From Pseudomonas sp. RIT-PI-q (lineage in GTDB: Bacteria; Pseudomonadota; Gammaproteobacteria; Pseudomonadales; Pseudomonadaceae), in the NCBI RefSeq assembly GCF_001297125.1, contig NZ_LHPC01000020.1, positions 50,481-114,480 on the forward strand: 64,000 nucleotides of DNA. Reading direction: 5' to 3'. Numbering within the stretch: position 1 is the stretch's first letter; every line of letters begins with the position of its first letter. The notes beneath the pieces were generated by a model. The model saw nothing but the letters and a program-made list of their open reading frames with translations, was not told the DNA's origin and did no database searches. Made by a program: the position numbers and the translations under genes. Of this stretch, positions 9,008 to 16,876 are shown in pieces.

Positions 9008-9016
9008 CCCTCCTTT
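9008..9016 (-). promoter_or_regulatory. strong ribosome-binding site fixing a TTG start
   Basis: On the minus strand AAAGGAGGG lies 7 bases before the TTG of the AraC gene. No ATG or GTG is similarly placed, so the site decides the start. Confidence 0.75.
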
Positions 9017-9199
9017 CCGGAGTCCGGAGCATGTAATCAGGCGCACTGGTCATTCGCCGCCTGAACGGCGAGGCCTAGATTAGCACCAACGTGGACTCAG
9101 TGATCGAGACGATCCTCAGACGCTACACCGATGGTCATTGACTCCCGCGTTAACCGTACTTGGCCCATTGCAACTCGACCACGCAAGCCGGAGATCACT

Positions 9200-10153
9200 A
9201 TGAACACCGTAGCTACCCTGCCCCGCTCGGATTCGGGCAACGCCGCCCGTTATGCTCAACTTGTCAGATCATCGAAGAAAGCGGAATGGCAGATCGATCG
9301 CGACTTGCTACAGCAGCGCAGCTTCGACTTCTCGCGCAAATTCTTGCCCGATGGACTATCGAGGATCGACCGCCTGACCTTTCTCGCGGCGGACGAGGCG
9401 CGCCTGCTTAGCCAGATTCAGGGCCGAACCTATGCGTACATCTTTGGCCTGGTCGAGCGTTTTATCAGTGCCAAAATGCTCGATCAAGGTCGGGCTCATG
9501 TATTTGACGATCAGCTCGCACTCGAAGCGCTGGTGCGCTTTTCCAACGACGAAATCAAGCATCAGGAGCTGTTCCGGCGGATTGAGGCGATGATGGGGAC
9601 GCAATTGCCAGCGGGATATCGTCAAGTTGCCGATCCAAACGAGGTGGCGCGCGCGGTACTGGCGGCCAGTACCTGGTCGGTATTGGCGCTGACCTGTCAT
9701 ATCGAGCTGTTTGTTCAGACGCACTACGTGCAAAGCATCGCCCCGCGCGAGGAGTTGTGCCCACTCTTCAAAGACGTCTTCAAGTTTCACTGGAAGGATG
9801 AAAGCCGGCACGTCGTACTCGATGAACTGGAGTGGGAGGCGGAGCACGCGAAACTCTCGCCAGCCGAGCGCGACCAGGCAGTGAACGATCTGATTGCGCT
9901 GGTGGCGGCCGTCGACGCAATCCTGCAGGCACAATCGGCATCCGATGCCGACTACTTCATCCAAAATGCTTCACGACCGTTCAATGTCGATGAGACAGCG
10001 CAAATCAAAGCCTGCGTGCTGGGCGCCTACCGCTGGCAATACATTGTCTCGGGCGTGCAGCATCCACACTTTGGCCGGCTGCTGACGCGCATGACAACTG
10101 CAGCGCAGATGTCCAGGGTTCAGACCGCACTGGCACCCATCATGAGCCATTGA
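9200..10153 (+). CDS. ferritin-like diiron protein, possible oxygenase
   Basis: The 317-residue, mostly helical protein carries two E/D-x-x-H type iron motifs: FSNDEIKHQELF (about 120) and KDESRHVVLDELEWE (about 205), plus acidic residues in other helices. This resembles ferritin-like diiron proteins such as the AurF/CmlI N-oxygenase kind. The exact subfamily is not certain. The ATG at 9200 has GGAG 6 bases upstream; the longer frame from 9131 lacks a site. It is divergent from an AraC regulator. A perfect 9-base inverted repeat follows the stop. Substrate unknown. Confidence 0.65.
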   Translation: MNTVATLPRSDSGNAARYAQLVRSSKKAEWQIDRDLLQQRSFDFSRKFLPDGLSRIDRLTFLAADEARLLSQIQGRTYAYIFGLVERFISAKMLDQGRAHVFDDQLALEALVRFSNDEIKHQELFRRIEAMMGTQLPAGYRQVADPNEVARAVLAASTWSVLALTCHIELFVQTHYVQSIAPREELCPLFKDVFKFHWKDESRHVVLDELEWEAEHAKLSPAERDQAVNDLIALVAAVDAILQAQSASDADYFIQNASRPFNVDETAQIKACVLGAYRWQYIVSGVQHPHFGRLLTRMTTAAQMSRVQTALAPIMSH

Positions 10154-10469
10154 TCGACAGGAGGCGACCGACCGCGCGTCGGTCGCACGACGGTTGGATG
10201 TGGCGCGACCGGTTGAATCCACAGCCAAAGACAGGCAGTGGATGGAGCGATGGAAAATGAGAGCTAAGCTTCCTTCTATCGCCGGGCTTATTGAGCAAAT
10301 CGGGCTTTGCGTCCATGGCGTATGACCGCCTTCAGCGGTCACCACGCCGTTACAACATCCTGCCTGATCAGAAGGCAAGCGAATGCTATCCAACAACCCG
10401 TGAAGGCGCTATCACCCCACTGCGGTCTATTTAGCGTTAGCCCTTCACAACAGCCTCGGAGGGGAGCCC
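10154..10469. other. intergenic region with hairpin after the diiron gene
   Basis: A perfect stem GCGACCGAC/GTCGGTCGC (10164-10172 with 10178-10186, 5-base loop) lies 11 bases after the stop and may be a terminator without a U-run. The rest shows no gene. The downstream lipoprotein promoter presumably lies near 10400. Confidence 0.5.
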
Positions 10470-10745
10470 ATGAAACGTTTCGTCATGCTCGTCGCGATCT
10501 CTTTGCTGACCACTGCTTGTCAGAGCACAAATGATAACGGCATCACCCGAGTTGATAATTGTGTCTGCTATAAATCGTCCGAAGGACAACCATTGCAATC
10601 ATCGCAAATGGCATGGAAAGACCCCGAAGCGTTGCAGCAACAATTCTCACATTGCATTTGCCGAGCCCTGGTTGACTTGAAGAAGGCCAATGATCCCGGT
10701 AAATATTTCGTGCCCGGAACCGAAATAAGAACCGAACTGAAATAA
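10470..10745 (+). CDS. small putative lipoprotein
   Basis: A 91-residue protein with a lipoprotein signal peptide MKRFVMLVAISLLTTAC, lipobox LTTAC with Cys17. The mature part is short, polar and has three further cysteines (NCVCYK and HCICRA), so it contains two CxC motifs that could bind metal or form disulphides. GGAGGGGAG lies just before the ATG. No family recognised. It is a single gene convergent with the GGDEF-EAL gene. Confidence 0.7.
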   Translation: MKRFVMLVAISLLTTACQSTNDNGITRVDNCVCYKSSEGQPLQSSQMAWKDPEALQQQFSHCICRALVDLKKANDPGKYFVPGTEIRTELK

Positions 10746-10888
10746 AAAAAGTGTTGTGGTCCAACAGACTGTGCCTACGAATTCAGGGCCAAATCAGGCT
10801 GACAACTGAATGTTCGTTCACATTGTGCAGATTCACGCCATGCTGATCTTCCCTCGTAGCAGGGCAAGAGACCAGACAGAATTGCCGG

Positions 10889-13102
10889 TCAGAGATGGGG
10901 CGCGGGATGGCTCAGGAAAGCTTCGATTTCTGCATAGGGCATCGGTTTGGCAAAGTAATACCCCTGAAAAACATCGCAGCGACTGCCCTTCAGGAAATCC
11001 ACCTGAGACGCCGTTTCCACGCCTTCGGCGACCACCGTCAGGCTGAGGTGATGGGCCATGGAAATAATGCCTTGGGTGATCGCGGCATCGTGATGGTCGG
11101 TGGCGATTTCCTGGATGAACGAGCGGTCAATCTTGATCTTGTCGATGGGCAACCGCTTGAGGTAGCTGAGGCTGGAAAAACCGGTGCCGAAATCATCGAG
11201 AGCAATGCGCACCCCCAATGCCTTGAGGCGGTGCAACGTGTCGATCGCCTGTTCAACGTTATGCAGCAAGAGCGACTCGGTAATCTCCAGTTCCAACTGC
11301 CCGGCGCTAAGTCCGTGCTTGCTCAGCACTGCCTGGATACACTCGACGAACTGGCCACGCTGGAAATGCATCGGCGAAATATTCACGGCCATCGAGATGC
11401 CCGTGATGCCCTGCTCGTCTAACTGGCGCAGTTGCGCGCAGGCCGTATCGAGTACCCAAAGGCTCAGCGGGATGATCTGACCACTGTCCTCTGCCACCGG
11501 CACAAACACCGCGGGTGAGATAAATCCTTTTTCCGGATGCTCCCAACGCAGTAACGCTTCGATCCCGACCACCCGCCCCGAGCGCGCTTCTATCTGCGGC
11601 TGATAATGCAGCTTGAACGATTGAGTTTCGATAGCCTTTTGCAGGTCATTGCGCAGGCTCGCGTGCTCGCAAACGCGCTGATTGAGATCGCTGGTGTACC
11701 ACTGAAAGTTGTTGCGCCCTTGTTGCTTGGCTTTGTACATGGCCATATCAGCTTGCTGGATCAGTTGCATCGGCTGCTCGATGTGACCATCGCTCAGGGT
11801 GATGCCGACACTTGCACTCACGTGCAGGTCAATGCCCTGGATGCAGTAGGGTCTGGCAATGCTGGCCATCAATCGCTCGGCCACCGGTACAACGTCCTCA
11901 TCACGAAGCAAGTCCGGCAGCAGCACGATAAATTCGTCACCGCCCATGCGCACGATGGTATCGCCGGGACGAACCTGCTGGGTCATGCGTTGCGCCACCT
12001 CAATCAGCACTTGATCACCGAAGTAGTGCCCGATCGAATCGTTGATGGATTTAAATCCATCCAGATCAATGCACATCACCGCCAGACGGCGCTTACGCCG
12101 ACGACTGATGTGACAATCCAGAATAAGCCGGTCTTCAAGCGAAACCCGGTTAAGCAAACCGGTCAGCCGGTCATGGCTGGCGTTGAAGCTCAGTTGGCGC
12201 TCGTAATGCTTCTGCTCGCTGATGTCCCTGGCAATGCCAAATACCCCGACGATCTCTCCGTTGACCATGATCGGCAGGTTAGAGATGTCCATGGTCAACA
12301 GTTTTTCACTCTCGTCGAGAACCCGTGCCTCGAAGCGTTGAGGCTCTCCGGCGCGGGCTGCGGAAAAATGCTGACTGACCCGTTCCAGGTCCTCTTCGAG
12401 CACCAGATGGGAAAAGTGGTGACCAATGAAATCGGTCGCAGTGTCTGGTTTTAGCTTCAGGCCTGCTGGATTCACACTCTGGATGTTGCCGGCCAGATCG
12501 AGGGCGAACACCGGGTTGGGGTTGTAGGTAAACAATGAACGAAAACGTTGTTCGCTTTCCTCCAGACGCTGGCCGTCACGCTCATGGCGGATCGCAATGG
12601 CCGCCAGTTGCGCCGCGCAGGTCAGCCGTTGAATCTGCGCCTCATTCGGGCCATTTGCTCGATCCTGGTACAGCGCAAACGTCCCCAACACGCAGCCCTG
12701 ATGCGAGAATAACGGCAACGACCAGCAAGAGCGCAGATTGTGCCCCAGCGCCAGACTCCGAAAACGCTCCCAGCTCGGATCCCGGGCAATGTCTACGGTG
12801 ACCACCAACTCGCGCCTGAATGCTGCGGTGCCGCAGGTCCCTTCATGCGGACCGATGGGCATGCCATGGATCGCCTGACTGTATTCAGGCGGTAGACCAG
12901 GCGCCGCACCGTTCAGCAGATGTTTGCCCTGCGCATCGGTAAGCAGTATCGAACAAAGCGTGTCAGGATCTTGTGCGTCGAGCATCAAACAGATGGCGGC
13001 AAGAATGTCGTCCAGCTGATGATTGGTCGCGATCATGCCGAGAATGTCACGCTGCGACTCGCAGAGAGCCACGCTGTGAAAGCTCGTGCAGCGGGTATTC
13101 AT
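10889..13102 (-). CDS. GAF-PAS-GGDEF-EAL cyclic-di-GMP enzyme
   Basis: The 737-residue cytosolic protein has four domains in order: GAF (about 15-180), PAS (about 190-310, ending FGIARDISEQKHYERQL), GGDEF (about 320-480, with intact RMGGDEF) and EAL (about 495-735, with intact EALLRWEHP, DDFGTGFSSL and IKIDRSF). Both the diguanylate cyclase and the phosphodiesterase active sites look complete, so it could make or break cyclic-di-GMP under sensory control. The ATG at 13102 has CAGGA upstream and starts where the GAF domain needs it. No membrane segment, so the signal is cytosolic. Confidence 0.9.
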   Translation of the reverse strand: MNTRCTSFHSVALCESQRDILGMIATNHQLDDILAAICLMLDAQDPDTLCSILLTDAQGKHLLNGAAPGLPPEYSQAIHGMPIGPHEGTCGTAAFRRELVVTVDIARDPSWERFRSLALGHNLRSCWSLPLFSHQGCVLGTFALYQDRANGPNEAQIQRLTCAAQLAAIAIRHERDGQRLEESEQRFRSLFTYNPNPVFALDLAGNIQSVNPAGLKLKPDTATDFIGHHFSHLVLEEDLERVSQHFSAARAGEPQRFEARVLDESEKLLTMDISNLPIMVNGEIVGVFGIARDISEQKHYERQLSFNASHDRLTGLLNRVSLEDRLILDCHISRRRKRRLAVMCIDLDGFKSINDSIGHYFGDQVLIEVAQRMTQQVRPGDTIVRMGGDEFIVLLPDLLRDEDVVPVAERLMASIARPYCIQGIDLHVSASVGITLSDGHIEQPMQLIQQADMAMYKAKQQGRNNFQWYTSDLNQRVCEHASLRNDLQKAIETQSFKLHYQPQIEARSGRVVGIEALLRWEHPEKGFISPAVFVPVAEDSGQIIPLSLWVLDTACAQLRQLDEQGITGISMAVNISPMHFQRGQFVECIQAVLSKHGLSAGQLELEITESLLLHNVEQAIDTLHRLKALGVRIALDDFGTGFSSLSYLKRLPIDKIKIDRSFIQEIATDHHDAAITQGIISMAHHLSLTVVAEGVETASQVDFLKGSRCDVFQGYYFAKPMPYAEIEAFLSHPAPHL

Positions 13103-13423
13103 GGTGGTTCCTGAGGACTGCCGAGACCATCCGATCTTCAAAGAGTCTGGAAAAGTGGGCGGCCGGGCGCAGTCCGCTCGCACTCCGATCGCGCACTTTA
13201 TAAAGCACCGACCCAGCCACAAAAAGGCTCAGACACACGATAAAAAACCGCATCAGATTGTCCCCATTCGGCTGGCTCCGCTGCCCTCGAGTCGTGGCCA
13301 AAATTTCTCGGCCAACGTCTTCCACCACCGGAGCGGCATCGCGTTCGTGCATCGGCTTGAGTCCCTGTCACCCTTTTCATGGACGGTAGAGATGATTCCT
13401 CCGGGTTCGACCAGACGCTTGGG
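13103..13423. other. intergenic region between the cyclic-di-GMP and pirin genes
   Basis: About 320 bases. A minus-strand frame starting at 13253 would encode a 68-residue protein with a hydrophobic N-terminus (MRFFIVCLSLFVAGSVLY). It overlaps the start of the downstream gene and I do not call it. Nothing else is recognisable. Confidence 0.35.
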
Positions 13424-14338
13424 TTACTTGAAAACCGGCACGCGGGCTGACTCGTTTGGCTTTTGCAGATACTCACGCAACCGAACGCCAATCTCAGCGA
13501 TTTTTTCTTCTCCGGCACGCAAGGCTTGCGGGTTGGTATGGACCGAGTAGTTTCCCAGCGCGAGGTCATAGGGGTGAGGTGCAGCTGAACCGATCACAAA
13601 GACCGCATCCTTATGCATTGCCTTCAGCGTAACAGCACCGCTACCTGGCTCGAAGATGACCATTTCTCCCGCGGTCACAAGGCCTGGTGCGCCAAGAGAT
13701 CCCCGGCTGACACTCAACCACAATGACTCATGCCCATTGGGTGGCACATAGGTCCACGACTCCCCGACGCGTAGGGTGACCAGCAAGTAGTTCATTCCAG
13801 CAGGCGCGCGGACCGGGCTTTGGACACCTTCGTACGCTCCAAGAATCACACGCGCAGGCCCCACTTCAGGCATCACGCTTGACTCCAGGTATTGGCTGTC
13901 GACACTCGCGTTTTCCAACGCGGGCGGCAGTGCAACCCACAGTTGAAAACCTTGAATGCGCTTCGATGTCCCTGCCGACATCTCCTTTCCGTGCCAGACC
14001 CCACCGCCCGCCCGCATCCATTCGACACCACCATAGTCAATCATCCCCGTGCCCGATTCTGCATCCTCGAAGCGCAAATTGCCTTCGGTAATGACGGTGA
14101 CGGTGGCAATCCCCGAGTGCGGGTGCATTGGCATGCCGCCGATGAATGAGCTCTCGTCTTCAAACAGATCCAGAAAAACGAAAGGCTTGACCAGCTGCCC
14201 CAGATTGGAAGGGCTCATCAGTCGGACAATAGCGCCATGCCCGCTGCCTGTGGTGCGATAGCTGATTGCACGGTGGGTCACGGTTTCGCGCGCAGAACCC
14301 GGGACGATACCGATAGGAGGTTGTTGCTGAACGGTCAT
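13424..14338 (-). CDS. pirin-family bicupin protein
   Basis: The 304-residue protein is a typical bacterial pirin. The N-terminal cupin has the metal-binding GGMPMHPHSGIATVT and the later WHGKE motif that complete the His/His/His/Glu site of pirins. The C-terminal pirin domain follows. Some bacterial pirins are quercetinases or redox-sensing binding proteins; the role here is not given by the sequence. It is divergent from the LysR gene at 14464, so probably controlled by it. Confidence 0.9.
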   Translation of the reverse strand: MTVQQQPPIGIVPGSARETVTHRAISYRTTGSGHGAIVRLMSPSNLGQLVKPFVFLDLFEDESSFIGGMPMHPHSGIATVTVITEGNLRFEDAESGTGMIDYGGVEWMRAGGGVWHGKEMSAGTSKRIQGFQLWVALPPALENASVDSQYLESSVMPEVGPARVILGAYEGVQSPVRAPAGMNYLLVTLRVGESWTYVPPNGHESLWLSVSRGSLGAPGLVTAGEMVIFEPGSGAVTLKAMHKDAVFVIGSAAPHPYDLALGNYSVHTNPQALRAGEEKIAEIGVRLREYLQKPNESARVPVFK

Positions 14339-14424
14339 GATGATTACTCACAGGAGAGTGGCAGCCTAACGGCCCGATACCTGAACAATAGGGCCAAGCC
14401 GATTGCTTGATAAGTCGATAGAAT

Positions 14425-14441
14425 TGGATTGCACTCGTCCA
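14425..14441. promoter_or_regulatory. candidate LysR box between pirin and lysR
   Basis: TGGATTGCACTCGTCCA is a dyad (TGGA-N9-TCCA) located 22 bases before the lysR ATG. The same 17 bases occur at 16445-16461 at exactly the same distance from a relic lysR start. That repeat makes it a good candidate binding site for the LysR product. Confidence 0.6.
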
Positions 14442-14463
14442 TCATCGACAGGAATGACCCGCC

Positions 14464-15375
14464 ATGCTCGACCTCAACGACATTGCCATGTTTGTCCAAG
14501 TGGTACGCAGCGGCAGCTTTGCAGAGGCGGCGCGGCGGCTGGGCATGCCGCCCAATACCGTGAGCCGCCGCATCCAGCAACTCGAAGCGCATCTCGGTAC
14601 GCGGCTGCTGCAACGCTCAACCCGCAAGCTCACGCTCACCAGTGCGGGCCAAGATTTTCATGAACGATGTGCGGGAGCGGTCGACGGCTTGCTCGAAGCC
14701 GGGCAAGAGTTGGCGACGGGCAGCGGCGAGCCCAGCGGCCTGGTGCGCGTGGCGGCGCCGGCCGACTTTTTCGACTTCTTCGAGATGGAATGGGTGACCG
14801 AGTTTCTGGCGAAGCATCCGCGTGTGCGGCTCGACTTCGTGCTTAGTGATGCCAAGGCCGACTTGATCGCAGAGCAGATCGATGTTGCCTTTCGCGGCGG
14901 GTCGTTGCGCGACTCAGGCTATGTCGGTCGACAGATCCTTGATCCTCGTGCCGTCGGAATGGTGGCAAGCCCCGCCTACATCGCTGCGCGCGGTTTACCC
15001 CGCACGTTGCAGGATCTGGTGCGCCACGACTGCGTCATTTCTGCGCACCCAAGCGGTCACGCCACATGGCGTCTGGACGGCCCGAACGGTGAGGAAGAAG
15101 TGCAAGTGGCCGGGCGCTTCAGCGGCAATACCGCGCAGGCCTTGCGCAAGGCCGCCGTGGCCGGACTCGGCATCGCGCTGCTGCCGCCCGTGATGGCCAG
15201 GCTCGACGTTCAGGCCGGCATGCTCGTGCCGGTGCTGCCTCAATACCAACCCAACGGCTACGGCATGAACGTGCTGTATCCGAGTCGCCGACAACTGCCG
15301 CTTGCGGTGTCGGCGTTCATCGGGTTGGTGATCGAGAAGATGAATGCGGCAGATGCACCGCAGGTGTATCGGTAG
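14464..15375 (+). CDS. LysR-family transcriptional regulator
   Basis: The 303-residue protein has the N-terminal LysR winged helix (GSFAEAARRLGMPPNTVSRR, QLEAHLGTRLLQRSTRKL-LT) and a periplasmic-binding-like effector domain to the C-terminus. It is divergent from pirin with a shared 125-base control region holding a dyad that recurs upstream of the nearby NmrA gene. It may control both. Effector unknown. Confidence 0.9.
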   Translation: MLDLNDIAMFVQVVRSGSFAEAARRLGMPPNTVSRRIQQLEAHLGTRLLQRSTRKLTLTSAGQDFHERCAGAVDGLLEAGQELATGSGEPSGLVRVAAPADFFDFFEMEWVTEFLAKHPRVRLDFVLSDAKADLIAEQIDVAFRGGSLRDSGYVGRQILDPRAVGMVASPAYIAARGLPRTLQDLVRHDCVISAHPSGHATWRLDGPNGEEEVQVAGRFSGNTAQALRKAAVAGLGIALLPPVMARLDVQAGMLVPVLPQYQPNGYGMNVLYPSRRQLPLAVSAFIGLVIEKMNAADAPQVYR

Positions 15376-15421
15376 CGAGCGGCGGCTGGGCCCCTGCCCC
15401 ATTGCATTTGGAACCGACGCG

Positions 15422-16327
15422 TCAGGCGAGTGCCGGGATCTGGAAATTTGCCCGAGCCCACGCGGCAAACTTCGTTGGCTGTCGACCGGCGACCCGGTTG
15501 GCCAGCGCAATGGCGTCGCGCGAATCTGCACCGAGGTAGGTGTGGGCCTCGAAGTAGGCAAGCATCTCGGCGATTTCCTTGGCGCCCGGGAACCAGCCGG
15601 CAAACGTTTCTTGCGGGATGTGCTTGTACGAGAAATTGTGCCCCAGTCGATTCAACTCGGTGATGACCTCGTTGAAACTCAGGAAGTCACCGACTAGCGG
15701 CAAATATTCGCCATTCCCGGCGAGGTCAGGCTGGGCGAATGCACCGACCACCACGTGGCCGAGTTCGCTGATGTCGCCCATGTGAATCACGCGCTGCTGC
15801 GGATCAAGCGGCATCGCCCAACCTAGGGTGTCGTCTGCTTGCTGCTTCGGCGCCATGACGCCGAGCAGATTTTGATAGAAGAACGGCGCGATCACGAAGG
15901 TGTGATGCGCGAATCCGGCCTCACTCACGATGCGGTCGATTTTTGCTTTATCGGTGAAGTGCGGGACATCGAGCTTGCCGCGACTGATCGTCTCCACGTT
16001 TGGCAGTGTCGACCAGATGAAGTGCTGAACGCCGGCAGCTTTCGCCGCGCGAACGGCCGCGAGTGCCTGCGTGCGCTCGTCCGTGCCCGCTTCCCAGAAA
16101 TTGGTCACCAGAAAAACTCCGTGTGCTCCGGCAAATGCGACGTTCAGTGTTTCCGGACGATCCAGATCCGCCAGCACGACCTCGTCAGCCAACTGCAAAT
16201 GTTCGGCCGGATGGCGCGTCAACGCACGGACCTTGAATTCACCGCTGGCCTGCAACGCGCGCACAACGGCGCCGCCCTGATGACCGGTTGCGCCGACGAC
16301 GGCGATGAGTTTTTGGGTGTTTGGCAT
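15422..16327 (-). CDS. NmrA-family NAD(P)-binding protein
   Basis: The 301-residue protein begins with the Rossmann motif VVGATGHQGGAVVRAL (GxxGxxG) and the ALTRHP turn typical of NmrA/HSCARG proteins, which are redox sensors or isoflavone-reductase-like enzymes. The ATG at 16327 has GGAG 7 bases before it; the longer frame upstream runs through a relic control region and is not used. It faces the remains of a lysR start at 16484. Confidence 0.8.
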   Translation of the reverse strand: MPNTQKLIAVVGATGHQGGAVVRALQASGEFKVRALTRHPAEHLQLADEVVLADLDRPETLNVAFAGAHGVFLVTNFWEAGTDERTQALAAVRAAKAAGVQHFIWSTLPNVETISRGKLDVPHFTDKAKIDRIVSEAGFAHHTFVIAPFFYQNLLGVMAPKQQADDTLGWAMPLDPQQRVIHMGDISELGHVVVGAFAQPDLAGNGEYLPLVGDFLSFNEVITELNRLGHNFSYKHIPQETFAGWFPGAKEIAEMLAYFEAHTYLGADSRDAIALANRVAGRQPTKFAAWARANFQIPALA

Positions 16328-16444
16328 GGTCGTTCTCCAATGAATCGTCTTGGGGGAGAAATCGGTTCGGCTGCACGTCTTCGCCGCGCGACCGGATGCC
16401 TGAAACAATAGGGTTAGGCTGATGGGGTGACTAGTTGGCACAAC

Positions 16445-16461
16445 TGGATTGCACTCGTCCA
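16445..16461. promoter_or_regulatory. second copy of the candidate LysR box
   Basis: An exact copy of the 17-base dyad at 14425-14441, again 22 bases before a lysR-like start. It now lies upstream of the NmrA gene only, because its regulator gene is gone. Confidence 0.55.
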
Positions 16462-16483
16462 GATGTGCAAGGAATGACCGGTC

Positions 16484-16501
16484 GTGCTCGATCTCAATGC
16501 C
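16484..16501 (+). pseudogene. relic of a lysR gene start
   Basis: GTG CTC GAT CTC AAT aligns with the ATG CTC GAC CTC AAC start of the lysR gene at 14464, and the whole preceding 100 or so bases align too (CAATAGGG, TGGATTGCACTCGTCCA, GGAATGACC). After about six codons the likeness stops and the dmeR control region begins. I read this as a divergent lysR/nmrA pair whose lysR body was lost. Confidence 0.6.
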
Positions 16502-16530
16502 ACGCGATGTTGGTTGGCATCGCGCCATTG

Positions 16531-16549
16531 CATAGGGGGGTGGGGTATG
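16531..16549. promoter_or_regulatory. DmeR operator candidate 1 (CATA-N11-TATG with G tract)
   Basis: CATA and TATG flank an 11-base G-rich core (GGGGGGTGGGG). RcnR/FrmR-type repressors bind short inverted ends around a G/C tract, so this suits the adjacent regulator. Confidence 0.65.
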
Positions 16550-16560
16550 CGAGCATTTCG

Positions 16561-16579
16561 CATAGGTAAGGGGGGTATG
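16561..16579. promoter_or_regulatory. DmeR operator candidate 2, overlapping the dmeR ribosome-binding site
   Basis: CATA and TATG again flank 11 bases, here ending in six Gs, exactly 30 bases after the first site. The AAGGGGGG core doubles as the Shine-Dalgarno sequence for the ATG at 16582. Confidence 0.65.
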
Positions 16580-16581
16580 GT

Positions 16582-16857
16582 ATGGCTCACATAGCGGCAA
16601 ACAAAGACGATCTACTCAAACGGGTAAAGCGCATCGCCGGGCAAATACAGGCCGTTGAAAGGGCTTTGGAGTCGGATCATGACTGTGCCAAAACCCTGCA
16701 TTTGGTCGCCGCTACGCGCGGAGCGATCAATGGGTTGATGGACGAAATCATCGAAGAGCACGCCAGGGAGCACGTCGCTAACCCAGCGCTCAGCGATGAG
16801 GAACGTAACAAGGGCGTCGAAGAGCTTCTTGAAGCTATCCGTCGCTATTCGAAGTGA
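16582..16857 (+). CDS. dmeR: CsoR/RcnR-family Ni/Co-responsive repressor
   Basis: The 91-residue all-helical repressor has every Ni/Co ligand of RcnR in register: His3, Cys35, His60 and His64. This argues for nickel/cobalt sensing rather than formaldehyde (FrmR) or copper (CsoR). It is 19 bases upstream of a DmeF-type efflux gene and follows two tandem G-tract operators. Expected action: the apo-form represses dmeRF and metal binding releases DNA. Confidence 0.88.
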   Translation: MAHIAANKDDLLKRVKRIAGQIQAVERALESDHDCAKTLHLVAATRGAINGLMDEIIEEHAREHVANPALSDEERNKGVEELLEAIRRYSK

Positions 16858-16876
16858 TGACGCAGGCCTGAACATA

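Noticed and set aside
13047..13253. Minus-strand frame for a 68-residue protein with hydrophobic N-terminus
   Set aside because: It overlaps the start of the cyclic-di-GMP gene by more than 50 bases and resembles no known family. The hydrophobic stretch is short.
16582..16857. Formaldehyde sensor FrmR, given the formaldehyde-producing island nearby
   Set aside because: His3, Cys35, His60 and His64 match RcnR and the next gene is a DmeF-type metal exporter, so a metal sensor is more likely.
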